From assembly GCA_958496175.1 (NCBI GenBank), contig OY292278.1, positions 16,368,001 through 16,432,000 on the forward strand: a stretch of 64,000 bases of DNA, in the 5' to 3' direction. The notes under the pieces are model-generated. The model did no database searches. It was not told the DNA's origin and saw only the letters and a program-made list of their open reading frames with translations. A program made the translations under genes and the position numbers. Origin of the DNA: Sisyra terminalis (Eukaryota > Arthropoda > Insecta > Neuroptera > Sisyridae). Within the stretch, counting starts at the first letter, position 1. The number at the start of each line of letters is the position of its first letter. Shown one piece after another: positions 1 to 13,269 of the stretch.

Positions 1-450
1 TGCTATGATCTATATTAGACTCAAAAGAAGATTTTTACTTTCTTCCAGCGATGTATCGCCCAGACTATAAAACATCCAACATCAGTTATGGCTTGGAGCT
101 GCATGTCAGCAAAGGGTACCGGTAGGATATACATTGTAGAACGTGCTATGAGGCAAGACCAATATATACAAGTCTTGAAAACGAGGTTACTGCCCCAAAC
201 TAAAGAGTGGTTTCCGGAAGAAAATTTTATCTTTATTCAGGGTGAAGCTTCTTGCCACAAGCCAAAAATGTTATGGATTTCCTCAAAAATTCTAACATTA
301 ATGTGCTCTCTTGGCCAGGAAATAGTCCTGATGCTAATCCCATAGAAAATTTTTGGGCCATTGTGAAGAAAAAATTAAAAAAACTATAACAAAACGGGTG
401 GATCTGATTACCGAACTCATTAAGATTTGGCATCATAATAAAATATAAAT
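1..450 (+). pseudogene. Tc1/mariner transposase remnant (C-terminal half)
   Basis: The translation contains the Tc1-family catalytic-domain signatures: a segment like HPTSVMAWSCMSAKGTG, then RQDQY, LLPQTKEWFPE, and in another frame SWPGNSPDANPIENFW followed by a VDLITELIKIWH tail. The piece therefore starts in the middle of the DDE domain and runs to the C-terminus. It is dead: there is an in-frame stop at about position 16, at least two frameshifts (near 270 and 390), and the catalytic Asp of the usual QDGA motif reads QGEA (Gly instead of Asp). No terminal inverted repeat is visible after the tail, and the 5' part lies outside the window. The family assignment is secure and the exact subfamily is not. 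Confidence 0.9.
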
Positions 451-3400
451 GAAAAAAATAGTATAGAGCATGTCAGGATGAGAAAAATAAATTATAAACA
501 ATAAAGGGTACCACATATTAGATGAGTGAAATTATTGTAATTTTTAAACTTGTGACATTTAAAGACAAAAATGTGTTTTTTTTTCTTGAGTTGTCTTGAG
601 CCTAATAATTTTCACACTTCTGTACTTTATTTTAAATTATGATAAGAACGAACTACCAAATTAATTGATTAAAACAATTATTATCTAAACCTCAAACAAA
701 CTAGTTTTGGATTGAGTTGAAAATAAATGTATCTACTTCAATGTTGAAATGATAACAAAAACAAATATTGCATCCTTGCAGTCTTCTTTAAACAAAGAAA
801 TATTTGTTCAAGTCGGATATATATACTTTTATTTGTTCTGCTACATGAAGATGTAACGGAAAATCTTTATTTTTGGGGCGTGAAAAACGTTAATCTTACC
901 TTACCCCATTATTTAACGGATTTGATAGTTTTGATTGTACTCACCTGAAAAAAAAAGAAACAAACTTGTTAGATTTATATTTCCCACATGGTTTTTCAAC
1001 GAGATTTCAAACAAACAAACAAAAACAAGAAGTAAAACAAACTAAATTGAACCAAAACCACTTAAGAACAATGTTGGGAATAACATTTCTTAAAATTTGA
1101 ATTGCTTCCTTAAGAGTCTCAAGCAGATTTGAAAAGTTTCTACGTGTTTTGATGGAAAAATTCAAACGACATTTCTGTGTACACTTCACGTTAGTGCTTT
1201 GAATGCTATTTTTATTTTTTGAATTCAAATAATCTTCTTTAAAGTTTTAAGAAAACAAAGCGAATGTCTTGGTGCATGCAAAAGTTGGAAATGGGAATTT
1301 ATTTTTATAGCGTTGCATTAATTACAAATGGTAGTAAAGCTCCACTACTAATGCATTCAAGTCAAAACATTAATTAAATCAATATTTTTTTGTTAGATAT
1401 ACTAGTCGTAGCGCTATATAAGAGAATATTGCTTCCAAGTTGAAAGCTCCATAAAAACAGTTTACCGATGGCGTTTTAATGACCCATTTAAATAATCACT
1501 ATTTTATGATTACTTCAGCTTTAATGTTGCTCGATACTGACCATTAACCTCTTTTACACAATAAATTAGACGAAGCAACCGCATAATTGCGCCGATATTG
1601 CATATTCAAAATTTAATAGTTCCACTAGTATCAATTTTAATTAAAAATTCCAGTATGTTCCTTTGAAACTTTTGATACTAATTTTTCCAAAAAGAAATTA
1701 TTAAAATGTTTTCTCCTATGAGATGTGTTTTTGAAAAAAAAATATGAACGTGTTTCAAATTTTTTCATTGAAATTAAGCAACTTCGGGGTTAAATATTAG
1801 TCACTATTAATCAAAAATTAATTACCATAAGTTACAGTAACTAAACAATGTTTGTAGCCTAAGTCTTAAATTTTAAGTATTCTTGATTTTTTTTATTTTT
1901 TTTTTATTGATTTATTCATACAGCCTTTAATATCTTGGTGTAAGTTCGCTCAAAACCTTGTTTTATTAATAATCTGATATTCAATTAAAAATTTTAACTT
2001 GGAAAATAAGTTTCTTTTCCTTAAAAGGTAATAATGCATAATTTAGATTATTAGAGTTTGAGTTTTTACGGTTTTTACATTGGGATATTAGGATGTAGCT
2101 CACCAAAATAGCTAATGGTAGATTAGACCACTTACCATTTTGAAGACAAAAATAATCTTTTAATAATTCTTCTCTAATAATTCTTTAGTACAATATATAT
2201 TTAAGTGATAACAATCCTATTCTAATCCCATTGCTATTATAATCCATATTAATATTATATTATAATCCTCCCATGCTATTATAATCAAACTTTTGAATAA
2301 AATGATCTTCTTATGTTGGTTTTAATTAAGCAATTTAAATAAGGAGAACATTTACTAACACCTTATTTTTGGTTAAGTTTATGATACAAATGCAGAAAAA
2401 AACAATATTTTTTTTACTATAATTAATACAACTGAAAAAGCTCGCTTGACAATTAATATACGTACCTAGAGGATAGTACGGCAATATTGCCTCAAAGATT
2501 GTATTTGTTTTTGATAAGTTTTACTCAATTGAATTTGGTCAAAAATATAACCATTTAAATATAATATATTTTATAGAGTTTTAATATTTTGTCTCAATTT
2601 GTAAAGTTAGTGATGAATAATTTCTTCCCAAATGGAAAAATAAAACATTTAGTACTTAAATGCTAAAATTACCGTTTAAATAGTTTCAAAATTCGAGTGA
2701 TCATTTCAATTTCATTCCTATTAAAATCCATTCTTAAATATCCAACTGGTATTCTTTTATTTATATTTCTATTTAAAAAAGATATAAAAATAATTTTTAT
2801 ACAATTTTCATATATTTATTTAATCATTTATAAGCTTATTTTGGCAGGAACATGGTTCTTACCCTTTTTATCATTTTAACCTGTTTAAAACACTTATTTG
2901 GTAATCGTTTAGGCATATGCAAAAGGTCGTACGTTTAAGTTGTTCTTGTTATATCTGATTATTAAAGATTCCTCTATAAAGTTTATAATTTTTTTTAAAA
3001 AAATATTTTTATGTAAGACTTAGGCTGTAGGCAGTACGAGTTAGGCCAATATGTGTCTTAATCGTATCGATGGTATATTTAAAAAAAAAACGTCAAAATT
3101 CATGTTTTGATTAACTTAGTTATAATTTCTATGATTGTTAATTAAAAATCAATTAAATAAAGAGTAAGTAATTGTAGTAGATTTTATTTATTTTCAATTG
3201 CATGTATTGTTCCATTTATATTCCTTTACGGGTTACGACTTAAGCAAACTTATCCTGCACTTATGAGTATAGAAATTAGTTGAGTGGAAAATCTAGAATG
3301 GACTTATTCCAACACTTTTGGACAACAATGAAACTGTGGGCAGTATTGTTGGCTGGTTTGTAAACTCATAAATTTGTCTGTGTAAAACGAATTGACGATA

Positions 3401-4453
3401 CTCTCCAATATAACCGAAGCAAATAAGTATGTAAAGCACTACTACATGTAAAATAAGTTAAACTTATCCCTCTACTGTATTTGTTTTTAAAGAGGTATCA
3501 CATATTTGTTGCATGAATCACAAAAAATTAAAAATTATAATACAAAAAAAAAAAAATATAAAATAAAATCTTCTCTTTGATATGACTTATCATTACTTTT
3601 ATTTCAATTAGTTAAAGCTCTTTAAAAATTCTAAATTTTTAAAAATGCTGTTGAAAGTATTCAATTACGGCATGAAAAATATTTAAAATATTTTATGATG
3701 AAATTTAATATTTGGAAAAACCAACTGTATTTTAAAGTAATAGTTAATTATCTTAAGAATTTGGATAATTAAGTAGAACCTTGTACTAAAACTTCTGGTT
3801 CATGGATGATTGACAGTTTTGACAGACAAAATATTACAAGTGCATAATTACTGAAAATAATTTGGCTTCCATGTCTAATTCAAAACAAAAACTTTAATTC
3901 TATTCATAAACTAAAAAATAAATCTTAGTAGAAACATATCCTTTCCTTAAACCACCTCTTAGTGTGATATGAGATTTAAGATGATTTATAAATGAATATT
4001 TTATCCCTTTCCTTCTAAAATAGCAGTTCAAGATGTAAATTACTTCGTTCAAATTTAAGCAAATATTTATTTTCAACTAAATCATCAATTCAGCCAATGT
4101 GTGTGTAATAACTTGTAATTGCTGAAGCTTTTCTTCGTTAATAAATTTTTAAATATTATTTCAAATTAAAAGCTTTTAAAATGATAAATTAGTATATAGG
4201 GTATATTACCGCTTGTATTTTTGTAGTATTAACTGTATCATATGGCATCTGTTATTAAATGACTGGGTTACGGATGGTTTGCGTCAACGCTAAAGCTTTA
4301 TAGAGATGAGCTTTTTAAGCCAGAGGACGTGGTAGTGAACAGTTTGACTTCACTTTATTTCAAAACATTGAATGTTATCATATAAAGTCCGTTTATATAA
4401 AGTACACTTTAATTATTTATTTCAAATATTGAATTATACTTAAAAAAAATAAC
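451..4453. other. A+T-rich sequence without recognised genes
   Basis: I see no gene here. Small points are three imperfect copies of a TGCTATTATAATCC-like unit at about 2215-2290, and a short signal-peptide-like open frame at 3297-3360 that is described under findings. Confidence 0.6.
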
Positions 4454-4870
4454 GATTACGCCCTTAAATATATAAATATTTTTTTAGAATAATATTATGC
4501 ACTCATCAATATCGATTTATAATTTATCGTCATCCTTATATTTTTAAAAAAATATTTTTAGGATTGATATTTTTTCTTATGGAAAGATAGACTAAATTTT
4601 AAAGGCAGTTCTTTAATGAATGAAAAATAGTTAACTATAAGTTTCACCTATATAATTATTCGATACGTATCACTACTTTAAGATAATAAGTGACACTATC
4701 TAGATGTAAAAATATCGACTCCTAATCAAAAAAACTTGTGAGATATTTATAATTATAAAAGTGAACTTCTGTATCAATTTTGTATATTTATACAAACTCT
4801 TTTAAATTATGTTAATTCAATAAAGTTTTTGGTACTATTTTTGAATTAGCCAATGTGAAACAATTTGGTG
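4454..4870 (+). repeat. Dispersed repeat family P, copy 1 (417 bp)
   Basis: This copy aligns over its full length with 8758-9125, from a shared GATTACGCCC start to a shared CAATTTGGTG end. It contains about 45 bp (around 4570-4615) that copy 2 lacks. No coding potential, A/B box or terminal inverted repeat is evident. The target duplication is clear only for the second copy. Confidence 0.8.
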
Positions 4871-7800
4871 CATGGATGTAAGTTTAAAAAAGATAATAAC
4901 TTTATAAGATGGTAAAAAGATTGATGTTTTATTTATAAGTTAATAAGACATTTTAGGATACAATACAAAACATCCGAAAAATTGACACGTTTTGACTATA
5001 TTTGCAGCAGAGAAAAAATATAAAAAAACCCGTCATCATTCTTTGCAATATATTTATTATTATACTATATATAGGTCAGTGGTTTCACAACAGGTGAAAT
5101 ATACGAAACGCTTGTAATTGAAAAACAAGTTTTTTTGAATGGGATTTATGTGAAATTCTTTTTCAATCTTCTACCTTTCGTTCTATTAATATTTTATACC
5201 TGAAACTCAATTGAAAAGTGTAGACATGAATAAATTTTCACAGAAAAATATTGTTAAAACGTTTGTTGTTTAGTTGCTAATTTTTTGGATTATTGGCTTT
5301 CATACTTAAATCAATAGCATTTGATTATTCTTCAAGTCTTAAGAACAGTCTTAAAATAAATATAAGCTTTATAGTATAATTAGTTTTGGTACTATAAAAA
5401 TTTATTGTTGGGTTATTTTTTTCATGAAAAATCAGCATTAATTTAACAATATTATAAAGAAAAAAAGGTGTTTTATTTTAAAAACCTTTATTCTAAAATA
5501 ACAAAAAACAAACCAGATATTTACTTACTATCCACTTTGTTTCAAAATTACCAATTAGAAAATATGTGCATATAAATGTATGCAATATTGCATATTCGGG
5601 ATATGACTACTTTCAACCGCTACAATATGTGAGCAGATGTTACGTATATTATTCCTTTATTTGAATTACCATGGGGCAAAAATATAGTTAAAATTTTCGG
5701 CTGCAATTTTAAGGAGAATAAACTGAACAATTTGGAATTACAATTTTTATATTTCTTGAAAAATTAGCTAAATTTCTGCTTATATTTTTAATTATATAAG
5801 GTGCGTTTTATTTTTCGATGAAATTTTAAAATTTGAAAAGGTTTTTTACAAAACAATAGTTAAAGCTTTCTACTGATTGAGAGAAGTTAAGAAAGCTTAA
5901 TAACATTATACCTTATAAATCCTAAAAATGAGCTTTGAGTGGTTTTTAGGTGTTTAAAAGGCTTAAGCTTAAAAATATACAAAAAAAAAAGAAATGTTTG
6001 GTTTCGAAATAAATTAATTAAAAATAAAAGCATTAAAATAAAAGTATAAAAATTCAATAAACCCTCAACCATGAAACTTTTAAGTGCATTATCATATTTT
6101 TAAGGTAAAATAATTCTCTTATATTTTTATCTAATCAAATTAAAAGATTTATCGTTTTCATAAAGTTTGATTTTGAAATTTCAATTTCAATCTTAATACA
6201 AGTACATGTAAATCATAATACCTTACATAACATATTTCATCATTAAAGCATAAGCCAACCGAAAGGATTGCATGGATTTTATGTGCTCTAATTTTATCAT
6301 ACGTGTTGCCAACTTGTACATTATACGTATTCCACTTCTATTAAACTAGACGATGAATTATACTGCTATGTTTCCCAAATTAAGTTCATAGAGGAATTTT
6401 AATAAAATAGAGAAATATTTCAACGTTTTCCACATTTAATGCACACATTTTTAATGCATACTGAATATGACCTGAATAGATTAAAATTTCGTCAACATTT
6501 CCTCGGTTTTTTTATGTGGAAAAAAAATGTTTCTAAATTTCCTATGCAAATTAATGTTGAAAGTATATTGGTATTGATTTATGTGGTTTTAAAATAATTC
6601 ATATAGAATATTACATTCCCTTGATATGATAAGGGCTTCAGGGAGTTGATTCAAATTATGTGCTAACATAGAAAATAAATTTGGTTTGAAATTTTAATGT
6701 CTCTTCAACGCGAAATTTATATTCCATCAATTTTATAATAAATTTGCTTTTATTAAACCAAAACATAATTAAATTTACAGTTTGTATTACGAAAGATGTA
6801 CTCTTATGTAGGCTAATTGAAAACTTAATTATAAATATGATATAGAAATATCTTATATATATTAATCAAATTTAATAAATAAAGTTACAGAAAGTTCTTA
6901 TATCTTTTATCGCGATCTTTGGGATATATAACATCTCGATTTTTGGTAATAAAGATAACATATGACTGATTTTTTTCAAACTGACCAAAAAAGAGTAATA
7001 CCGGAAATAAAGACATGTACGCACTTTTCAATGAACTAAAATATATTTTTTGATGCCGTCTATAGATGGCGCTTCAATTATCAAATCTAAGCTTTCAAAT
7101 GTACGCTTACAAAACAAAGACAAATAATAAAGATATTAGATAAAATCATTATTTCTTTCAATTCCAGTTTTAAAATATTTTAAACTGCTGTTAAATAAAT
7201 AATATACAAACTGATGAAGAAAATTATTGAAACGGAAAACATATACCTAATCACTCAATCAATGCCAGAATTTAATATTTTAAAATGATTTTTCTCGGTA
7301 CCGAAGTTACGAAGTTCCACACCATTAACGAGTATTATTAAACTCATTTAGGTTTATTTTTTTCTTATTGTAGATTTTCTTTCCATATATTCTTTAGCAA
7401 AAAGTTTAAACAAAAACTTTTTTTATTAATCAAAAGATTTATACTGGTATACAATGAAAATCTGTCATTTTTCGTGAATATGGCGTGCTTAAGGCACGAA
7501 GGAAATGAACATTTAATGGACCGTATTTCTTTGGTAAGAAGCGACTTCCTTTCATCGATTTATATATCTTTTTCAATGGAAAAGATTGATTGATATCATA
7601 CAATTGCTTCTCGAAATATTGTAATTGAAACTATATCCAAACCAATAGAACACATTGCTTTCATGCACCAAAATCGTACATGAGTTTTATTAGGGAAAAA
7701 AAACTAAATATTTTACCGTATACCTAACTTTTTCAATTAAATTTTGATATGAAACCATTTTTTTATGTTTATATTGATTTTCTTTTACCAAAAGAGAAAC

Positions 7801-8542
7801 TCATATAATTTTTATGTGACTACATAAAATTGATATTCATGTTAGCGCTTAATTTTACGACAGCAAACATCAATAAAATGCAGAATATATTTCTCTTCAA
7901 GCAGTTGAAATTCCATACTTCCAGCACAAGTATCGCTTGATATTTAAATAGTCATTTTCTAGCAAAGATGTAACATTGACACAAAATCAATAATTACATA
8001 GTTTTGAAATTACAATTAAACTTCTATACAAAGATATTTAAAATAACCTATCGTCCAATAAAGTTAAAAATTAATTGTGCTTCTTTGCATATTGTATAAG
8101 AAGTTCGAATTTTAAATGAAATTGTCGCAAATGTTAATTAGAAAATGGTAATCACCGACTATTATGTAGCGTTGCATATGCACTTTAAATTGTTTCGTTA
8201 GTTGAAATTACAATGAATGCACAAATCTATTAAAGCTCGTATAAACTCAGCTTATATTTCAACATGTTACTTTCAATTATGCACAATTTGCATAATGAGT
8301 ATACAAATCAGCTACATAACTATGGAGAAAAAACATTACAGAACTTTGTTTCTTATGCAATATTTATGTTACATGAATGTTTAATAGCAAGTAAATTATC
8401 GTTCTTTAATAAAAAAAATTGCTAAACAAAGCTCAAAGAGCATCATAATAAACTCATATTATGATGTATGAAATGAAGTATTTAGTATGTGCAGTATAGT
8501 CAAATCACGGAGGGAAAATAAATGATTTTAATTGTTAATGTA
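4871..8542. other. A+T-rich sequence without recognised genes
   Basis: No gene, RNA gene or repeat boundary could be supported in this stretch. Short open frames are dominated by Lys/Asn/Ile/Phe codons, as expected by chance in A+T-rich DNA. Confidence 0.55.
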
Positions 8543-8699
8543 GCATACTGGTGGCCGAGTGGTCTAGGAGACCACTCCACAATTGTTAGGTGTTGAGTTC
8601 GATCCTCGTTCCGGGGATCTTTTAAATTCTCTACTATGGATTATTATTAACCCTTTATTCGCTTAATATTTTTGTAGTTATAAAGCAACGGTAAATAAC
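8543..8699 (+). mobile_element. tRNA-derived SINE, copy A
   Basis: The head carries an A-box-like TGGTGGCCGAGTGG and a B-box-like GAGTTCGATCCTCG at tRNA spacing, as in class II (Leu/Ser-like) tRNAs. A non-tRNA body follows, ending GTTATAAAGCAACGGTAAATAA. The same head and tail recur at 9475, 18104 and (reverse strand) 47617, so this is a dispersed family and not a tRNA gene. The acceptor stem does not close and there is no CCA-proximal pairing. No target duplication was found. Confidence 0.8.
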
Positions 8700-8737
8700 A
8701 TCCACAAACAATCTTGGGGCGACAGAACGTAATTTTT

Positions 8738-9146
8738 GTATTAAGTATTTAAGTTAAGATTACGCCCTTAAATATATATTTTTTTAAATAATATTACGAA
8801 CTCATCAATATCGACTAATTATTTATCGACATCCTTATATTTTTGAAAAATTCTTTTAAGGATTGATATTTTAATGGATGAAAAATAGTTAACTTTAAGT
8901 TACACTTATATAATTATTCGATACGTATCACTACTTTAAGGTAATAAGTGACACTATCTAGATGTAAAAATATCGACTCCTAATCAAAAAAACATGTGAG
9001 ATATTTATAATTCTAAAAGTAAACTTCTGTATCAATTTTTAAACTTATACAAACTCTTTTAGTATGTTAATTCAATAAAGTTTTTGGTCCTATTTTTGAA
9101 TCAGCTAATGTGAAACAATTTGGTGGGTTAGTATTAAGTATTTAAG
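8738..9146 (+). mobile_element. Dispersed repeat family P, copy 2, with 16-bp target-site duplication
   Basis: The homologous core is 8758-9125. It is flanked by a perfect 16-bp direct repeat, GTATTAAGTATTTAAG, at 8738-8753 and 9131-9146, leaving only 4-5 bp between core and repeat on each side. A duplication of this length is typical of target-primed reverse transcription, which suggests a short retroposon or a 5'-truncated LINE tail. There is no poly(A) tail. Orientation relative to transcription is unknown; the strand shown follows copy 1. Confidence 0.8.
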
Positions 9147-9474
9147 CGGTTGGAATTTAAGAAAAAATAACAATTTTTCTAACAATGTCTAAAGAACGTA
9201 TCATTAAAGTTTGTGTTTAAAAAAATTAATGTTCATTTGATCAAAACTAGAACATTTTTGTATATTCTCCCATTATTTGAAAATTAAACTTTATTTTTAC
9301 TAAATACTCTTAAGTTCAACGATATTGATGGTTAAAACGTGACCTTTTTTTAATTACCAACATTTCACCGATTAATTTATTCTGATTACTTTTATTAGAA
9401 ATTGTAAAATCCTTTTTTAAATATTTGAGAATTAAAAGCCCAAGAAATAAAAACGTCAAAAGCAAAATAAGATT

Positions 9475-9610
9475 GCCTACTGGTGACCGAGTGGTCAAAG
9501 TGTTGAGTTCAATCCTCGATTGGGGCAAATTCGATATTTTTCGCATACGGATTTTTATTTACTCTAAAGTCACTAAAGACCTTAATAGTTACAAGGTGAC
9601 GGTAAATAAT
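9475..9610 (+). mobile_element. tRNA-derived SINE, copy B (internally deleted)
   Basis: The same head (CTACTGGTGACCGAGTGGTCAA) and tail (AAGGTGACGGTAAATAAT) are present as in the other copies. About 22 bp between the A box and the B box have been lost, which would destroy the tRNA-like fold and probably the internal promoter spacing. The body has the shared TCACTAAAGACCTTAATAG stretch seen best in copy D. Confidence 0.8.
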
Positions 9611-9970
9611 AGTTTAAGAAGAATATTAGATTGCAACGTTTTGCTATATTTCAATATAATTGCTTCTTCAGGCTCTAACGTCAACTACAGAATCTTAACG
9701 AAATATTTAACAAATTAAAATATCAAGAAATTGGTATATTATCAACAGTGATACCTCCAATTTTTGTAATTCTTGATATTTTATTCAGCTTAATAACTTC
9801 TAAGCATTGTATTGATATACATATAGTCTAAAGAAGCTATTTACAATAAATATAGTCAAACGTTGTGACCTAATATTGCTGTTGGCATTTTTATTCCTTG
9901 ATCCATCTATTATCTGGTATTTATTCAAAATTATTTTTATAATTTTTTGTTAAATTATATTGGCAATCCG

Positions 9971-10162
9971 TTACTTTTTGTAACTATAAGCTAATTTTCT
10001 TTCGGTAAGAATGGTTTGATAAAATATTTTCCAGCAAAGCCCTTCCTGGTTGAACCATCGTGAAATATCCATGTTCACCCGGTGACCTCTTTTTGGGTCC
10101 TTTTTATTCAATAGGGAATGAATTATGGGATTGGTGTGGTTTCTCAATTTCGCATAGTGATC
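9971..10162 (-). CDS. Unidentified exon-like open frame, 63 codons to a stop
   Basis: The product is not recognised. On the minus strand an open frame reads from a good 3' splice site (pyrimidine-rich tract, then CTAAG before GAT at 10162) through 63 codons to TAA at 9971. Its composition is protein-like and unlike chance frames here: it includes NHTNPIIHSLLNKKDPKRGH, then a DISRWFNQEG segment, Trp/Cys in GLCWKIFYQ, and a basic C-terminus ending SYKK. The patch is clearly richer in G+C than its surroundings. There is no usable ATG at its start, so it would be a terminal coding exon of a minus-strand gene whose other exons I cannot place. Alternatives are a fragment of an unfamiliar transposase or a processed pseudogene. 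The sequence shows openness, composition and a splice acceptor; the gene itself is inferred. Confidence 0.4.
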   Translation of the reverse strand, partial: DHYAKLRNHTNPIIHSLLNKKDPKRGHRVNMDISRWFNQEGLCWKIFYQTILTERKLAYSYKK

Positions 10163-12339
10163 CTTAGTAAATGATTAATGAAAAGAGTATATTCGATTGA
10201 AGCTTAAGAGTCAGATTTAATAACGAACCATCTATAAAATTAAGAAAAAAAATTGTTTCAGTCTATTTTAGAGAAATTATTGTATATGTCCTCAAGGAGA
10301 AGTTTTAGTCAAATTTAGTGGAATAAATTCCACAAAAGTTCCACTGACTAAGAAATTTATGTACTTGTAATAATACTGCCTTATCAGCAGTATTCGACCA
10401 ATCTTAATTAAACTTCATAAATTTATTTTCTATTAAATAAGCTTACACTGATTTAAAAATATGAAATATCGAATCATTGGTTTGAAATTGGTAAAAGTTT
10501 TGTATACTAAGAAATTCCTGATTAAAGTTCTTTAAATTTTTAAAATTTTCAATTTTTTTTTATTCCCTGATATTTCAAGATTGGATAACTCCAGGTTTTC
10601 AAGTCTGTGATCACCCTAACAGGTACGAAAGATACTGCGGGTTGTCGAGGGAGATGTTTTTATCGTTACTTTTGCGTTAAAATCGTTATTTTCCAAGAAG
10701 TAGCGAATTTTTCTCAAATCTTAAACGAAAAATGTATATCTGGAAGATAAGTTACAATTGGTAAAACGAAAAATTCTTCTGATTTTATTTAATTCCTACC
10801 GAATTATTTAAAAAGAACCAATGCTGATAATATAAATTATTACGGGAAGAAATTTATAATCAAAAGAATAATTTTGGTTCCATGAATTGATTTCAATGAG
10901 AAGATTATTTGTTTAGTTCTATAATTAAAAATAATTATTATGATTGATTATTAATTGCTAAGTAACTTTTAAGTTAAAATAAATAGCGGTAACTAGTAAT
11001 AAGTGTTTATTTTCGAAAGTGGCAAATAGTATGTTTTAAATTAACCAAAAAAGAATAAATGTTGCTTATATTTATCTGTTATGTTAAATAATAATTAACT
11101 TTAATATAAAAAAAATAAATAAAATGCAATTTATTAAGTAACAACTATTATTCCATAAGTGAGAAGAACAACGTCTAATAAGTTTTGCTTCTTATAATAT
11201 AAAAGTAAATGCTAAAAAATTCAGTTATATTATTCAATTTTTCAAATACAAATAGACAAAAGAAATGTTATATAAAATCGAAATCATATTGAAATATAAA
11301 ATTTTAAACTTAACAAATTTAAAATGAGAGGAAAATTAAGAATCATTGATTGGTGTGCAGTCGAAAAAGGAAGAAAAGGAAGAAATATTTTTTTATATTA
11401 TTTTATTGTTTTATTTATTTCTATTCTTCAATACTTTTATAGATTTAAATAAAAAAATGTTTTATAGAATCCAAGATATGTTTTAAACATAATTTGATAA
11501 AGCTTAAGAAAAAAAGCTATGGTCGTTGTTCCATAATCAATTTCCAATGATTAAAGTATATGTTTCATTTGAACATATACGCAATAATTTCAAAGGTTTC
11601 AGATTATTTTTTTTTTTTTGGGTTGGTATAGAAAGATCTGTATAACTTACCCAATATAGTCTAACATTAGATCATTGTTTTAACCTCCACAGCTTACATC
11701 AACCGTAAGAAATATGTCAAATTTGTTCACGTGAAAATATTTATCTCTTCCTTTTCTTGGAGCAAAAAATATTCCAGCAAGCATAAGGTTGAACAAAACT
11801 TTTATCATAAACTAAAGCGTTATGACCGAAAAAAGTATAAAAATAGAATATCATATATACCTAAAAGAGACTTCCATTTTTAGTGTATTTAGTCCATTTT
11901 TTAGAGGATGTTTTTTATTATAGAATTTAAAGTAATAAGCACCATTTTCATTTCGGAAATATAAACTTTAAATTAAGAGACAGAATTAAAATTTATTATG
12001 ACTTGTCACGAAATTGTCGTTAAAGACATTTCATGATTGATTGATGGTTAATAATTACCTCACATATAAATATTATGTGTCTCTGAGAAAATGTATTGTA
12101 TATAAATTAATTGTTGAACTAGTGTTTTCTGTGGTACCAAAAAAAAATCAGTAGTTTGTCATTCATGTAGAGGTTTAGAAATTAATTACAGAAATTAAAT
12201 TTTATCATTGAAATATTATACCCACAATAATTTTGTTCTTGCACCTTATAGTTTACATTGTAAGTTATAATCGCTTGTAGAAGTAAAAATATACTGCAAA
12301 ACGTCGCAGAAAATTTTACAAAAAAATAGTAAATATTAA
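10163..12339. other. No recognised feature
   Basis: This is A+T-rich sequence. Apart from a small G+C-richer patch at about 10610-10660, nothing stands out. Confidence 0.55.
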
Positions 12340-12779
12340 TCTATACTAATATATAAAATTCTTACGTCTGTCTGTACATTTCGATTTTGAACCCAAATTT
12401 TAGGTAAATATTTGTTTCAAAAGGTCCTTATTCCAAATTTAACATTTTTAAAATTTTTGTCTGTCTGTCTGTGTGCCCCGATTTAACTAAAGAACGAAAT
12501 AACCGAATTTAATGAAATTTAGTATTAAGATACAACACAATTTTCCACAAACTATAGGCTACTTATCATTCCAAAAAACAATAAGGAAAGGTATTCCCAG
12601 GGGATGAAAATAAAATTTTTTACACTAGACAGGTGAGTTATGTATCATTAGAAAGGTAATTTAAAGTTAGAAAATAATCTGTAATAATATTTTTAGTTGA
12701 CCTGATAAAAAGCACAGTAAATTCAATTTCAATTTTAAAAAATTGCCTCTTTGAAATATAAATCTTTATATATATACAA

Positions 12780-12890
12780 CACATAGTGATTTTGATAGCG
12801 TAATGACTTATGTATCTAACATTCTGATACTCTAATTATAAAGACGTGGGTTCGAATCTTACAGTAAACTTCTTTTATTATTTTTTTTTT
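12780..12890 (+). repeat. tRNA-like patch within Helitron 1
   Basis: A B-box-like GTGGGTTCGAATCTTACAG follows a degenerate A-box-like TAGCGTAATGACTTA at roughly tRNA spacing, and a T-rich run follows. It is not a closed cloverleaf. It is probably a tRNA-derived fragment or a SINE caught in the Helitron, distinct from the four-copy SINE family. Confidence 0.4.
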
Positions 12891-13128
12891 ACAAAATTGT
12901 TGTAAATAGATCCTTAGAGTTGCTCAATAAGGATATATTAACGAAAAATAGTAATAGTAGTAGTAATAATAATAATAGTAATAAAACTTAAAGAAAATAC
13001 GTTTTTAAAACCGTGCATACATAAAATTCTATATTTATAGATCCCCCTTTGACTGATGAAATTTTGAAATTCGATGTATTCCTTTTAAGAAATAGACATC
13101 TGATAAGATTTTTTTTCCAAAAATTCTT

Positions 13129-13258
13129 ACCCTAAGAGAGTAAAAGAGGTGACTAAGTTTGTATGAGAAAATGTAGAGTTAATCAACAATCAAAATTTTG
13201 AATTTAATAAGTGTAATTAATAAATAAATAATTAATTAATAATAAGTTTCTGTTTTTG
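13129..13258 (+). repeat. Helitron internal segment also found at 24409-24536
   Basis: About 125 bp beginning ACCCTAAGAGAGTAAAAG and ending near AATAATAAGTTTCTGTT match the free-standing fragment at 24409-24536 almost base for base. A more diverged version lies in this same Helitron at about 13788-13880. Confidence 0.8.
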
Positions 13259-13269
13259 TTATATCATTT

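Noticed and set aside
8543..8625. A tRNA-Leu/Ser gene
   Set aside because: A and B boxes are present but the acceptor stem does not pair, and the same head recurs in other SINE copies with a shared non-tRNA body.
9425..9718. 97-codon plus-strand open frame
   Set aside because: It runs through SINE copy B and its flanks; the openness is incidental.
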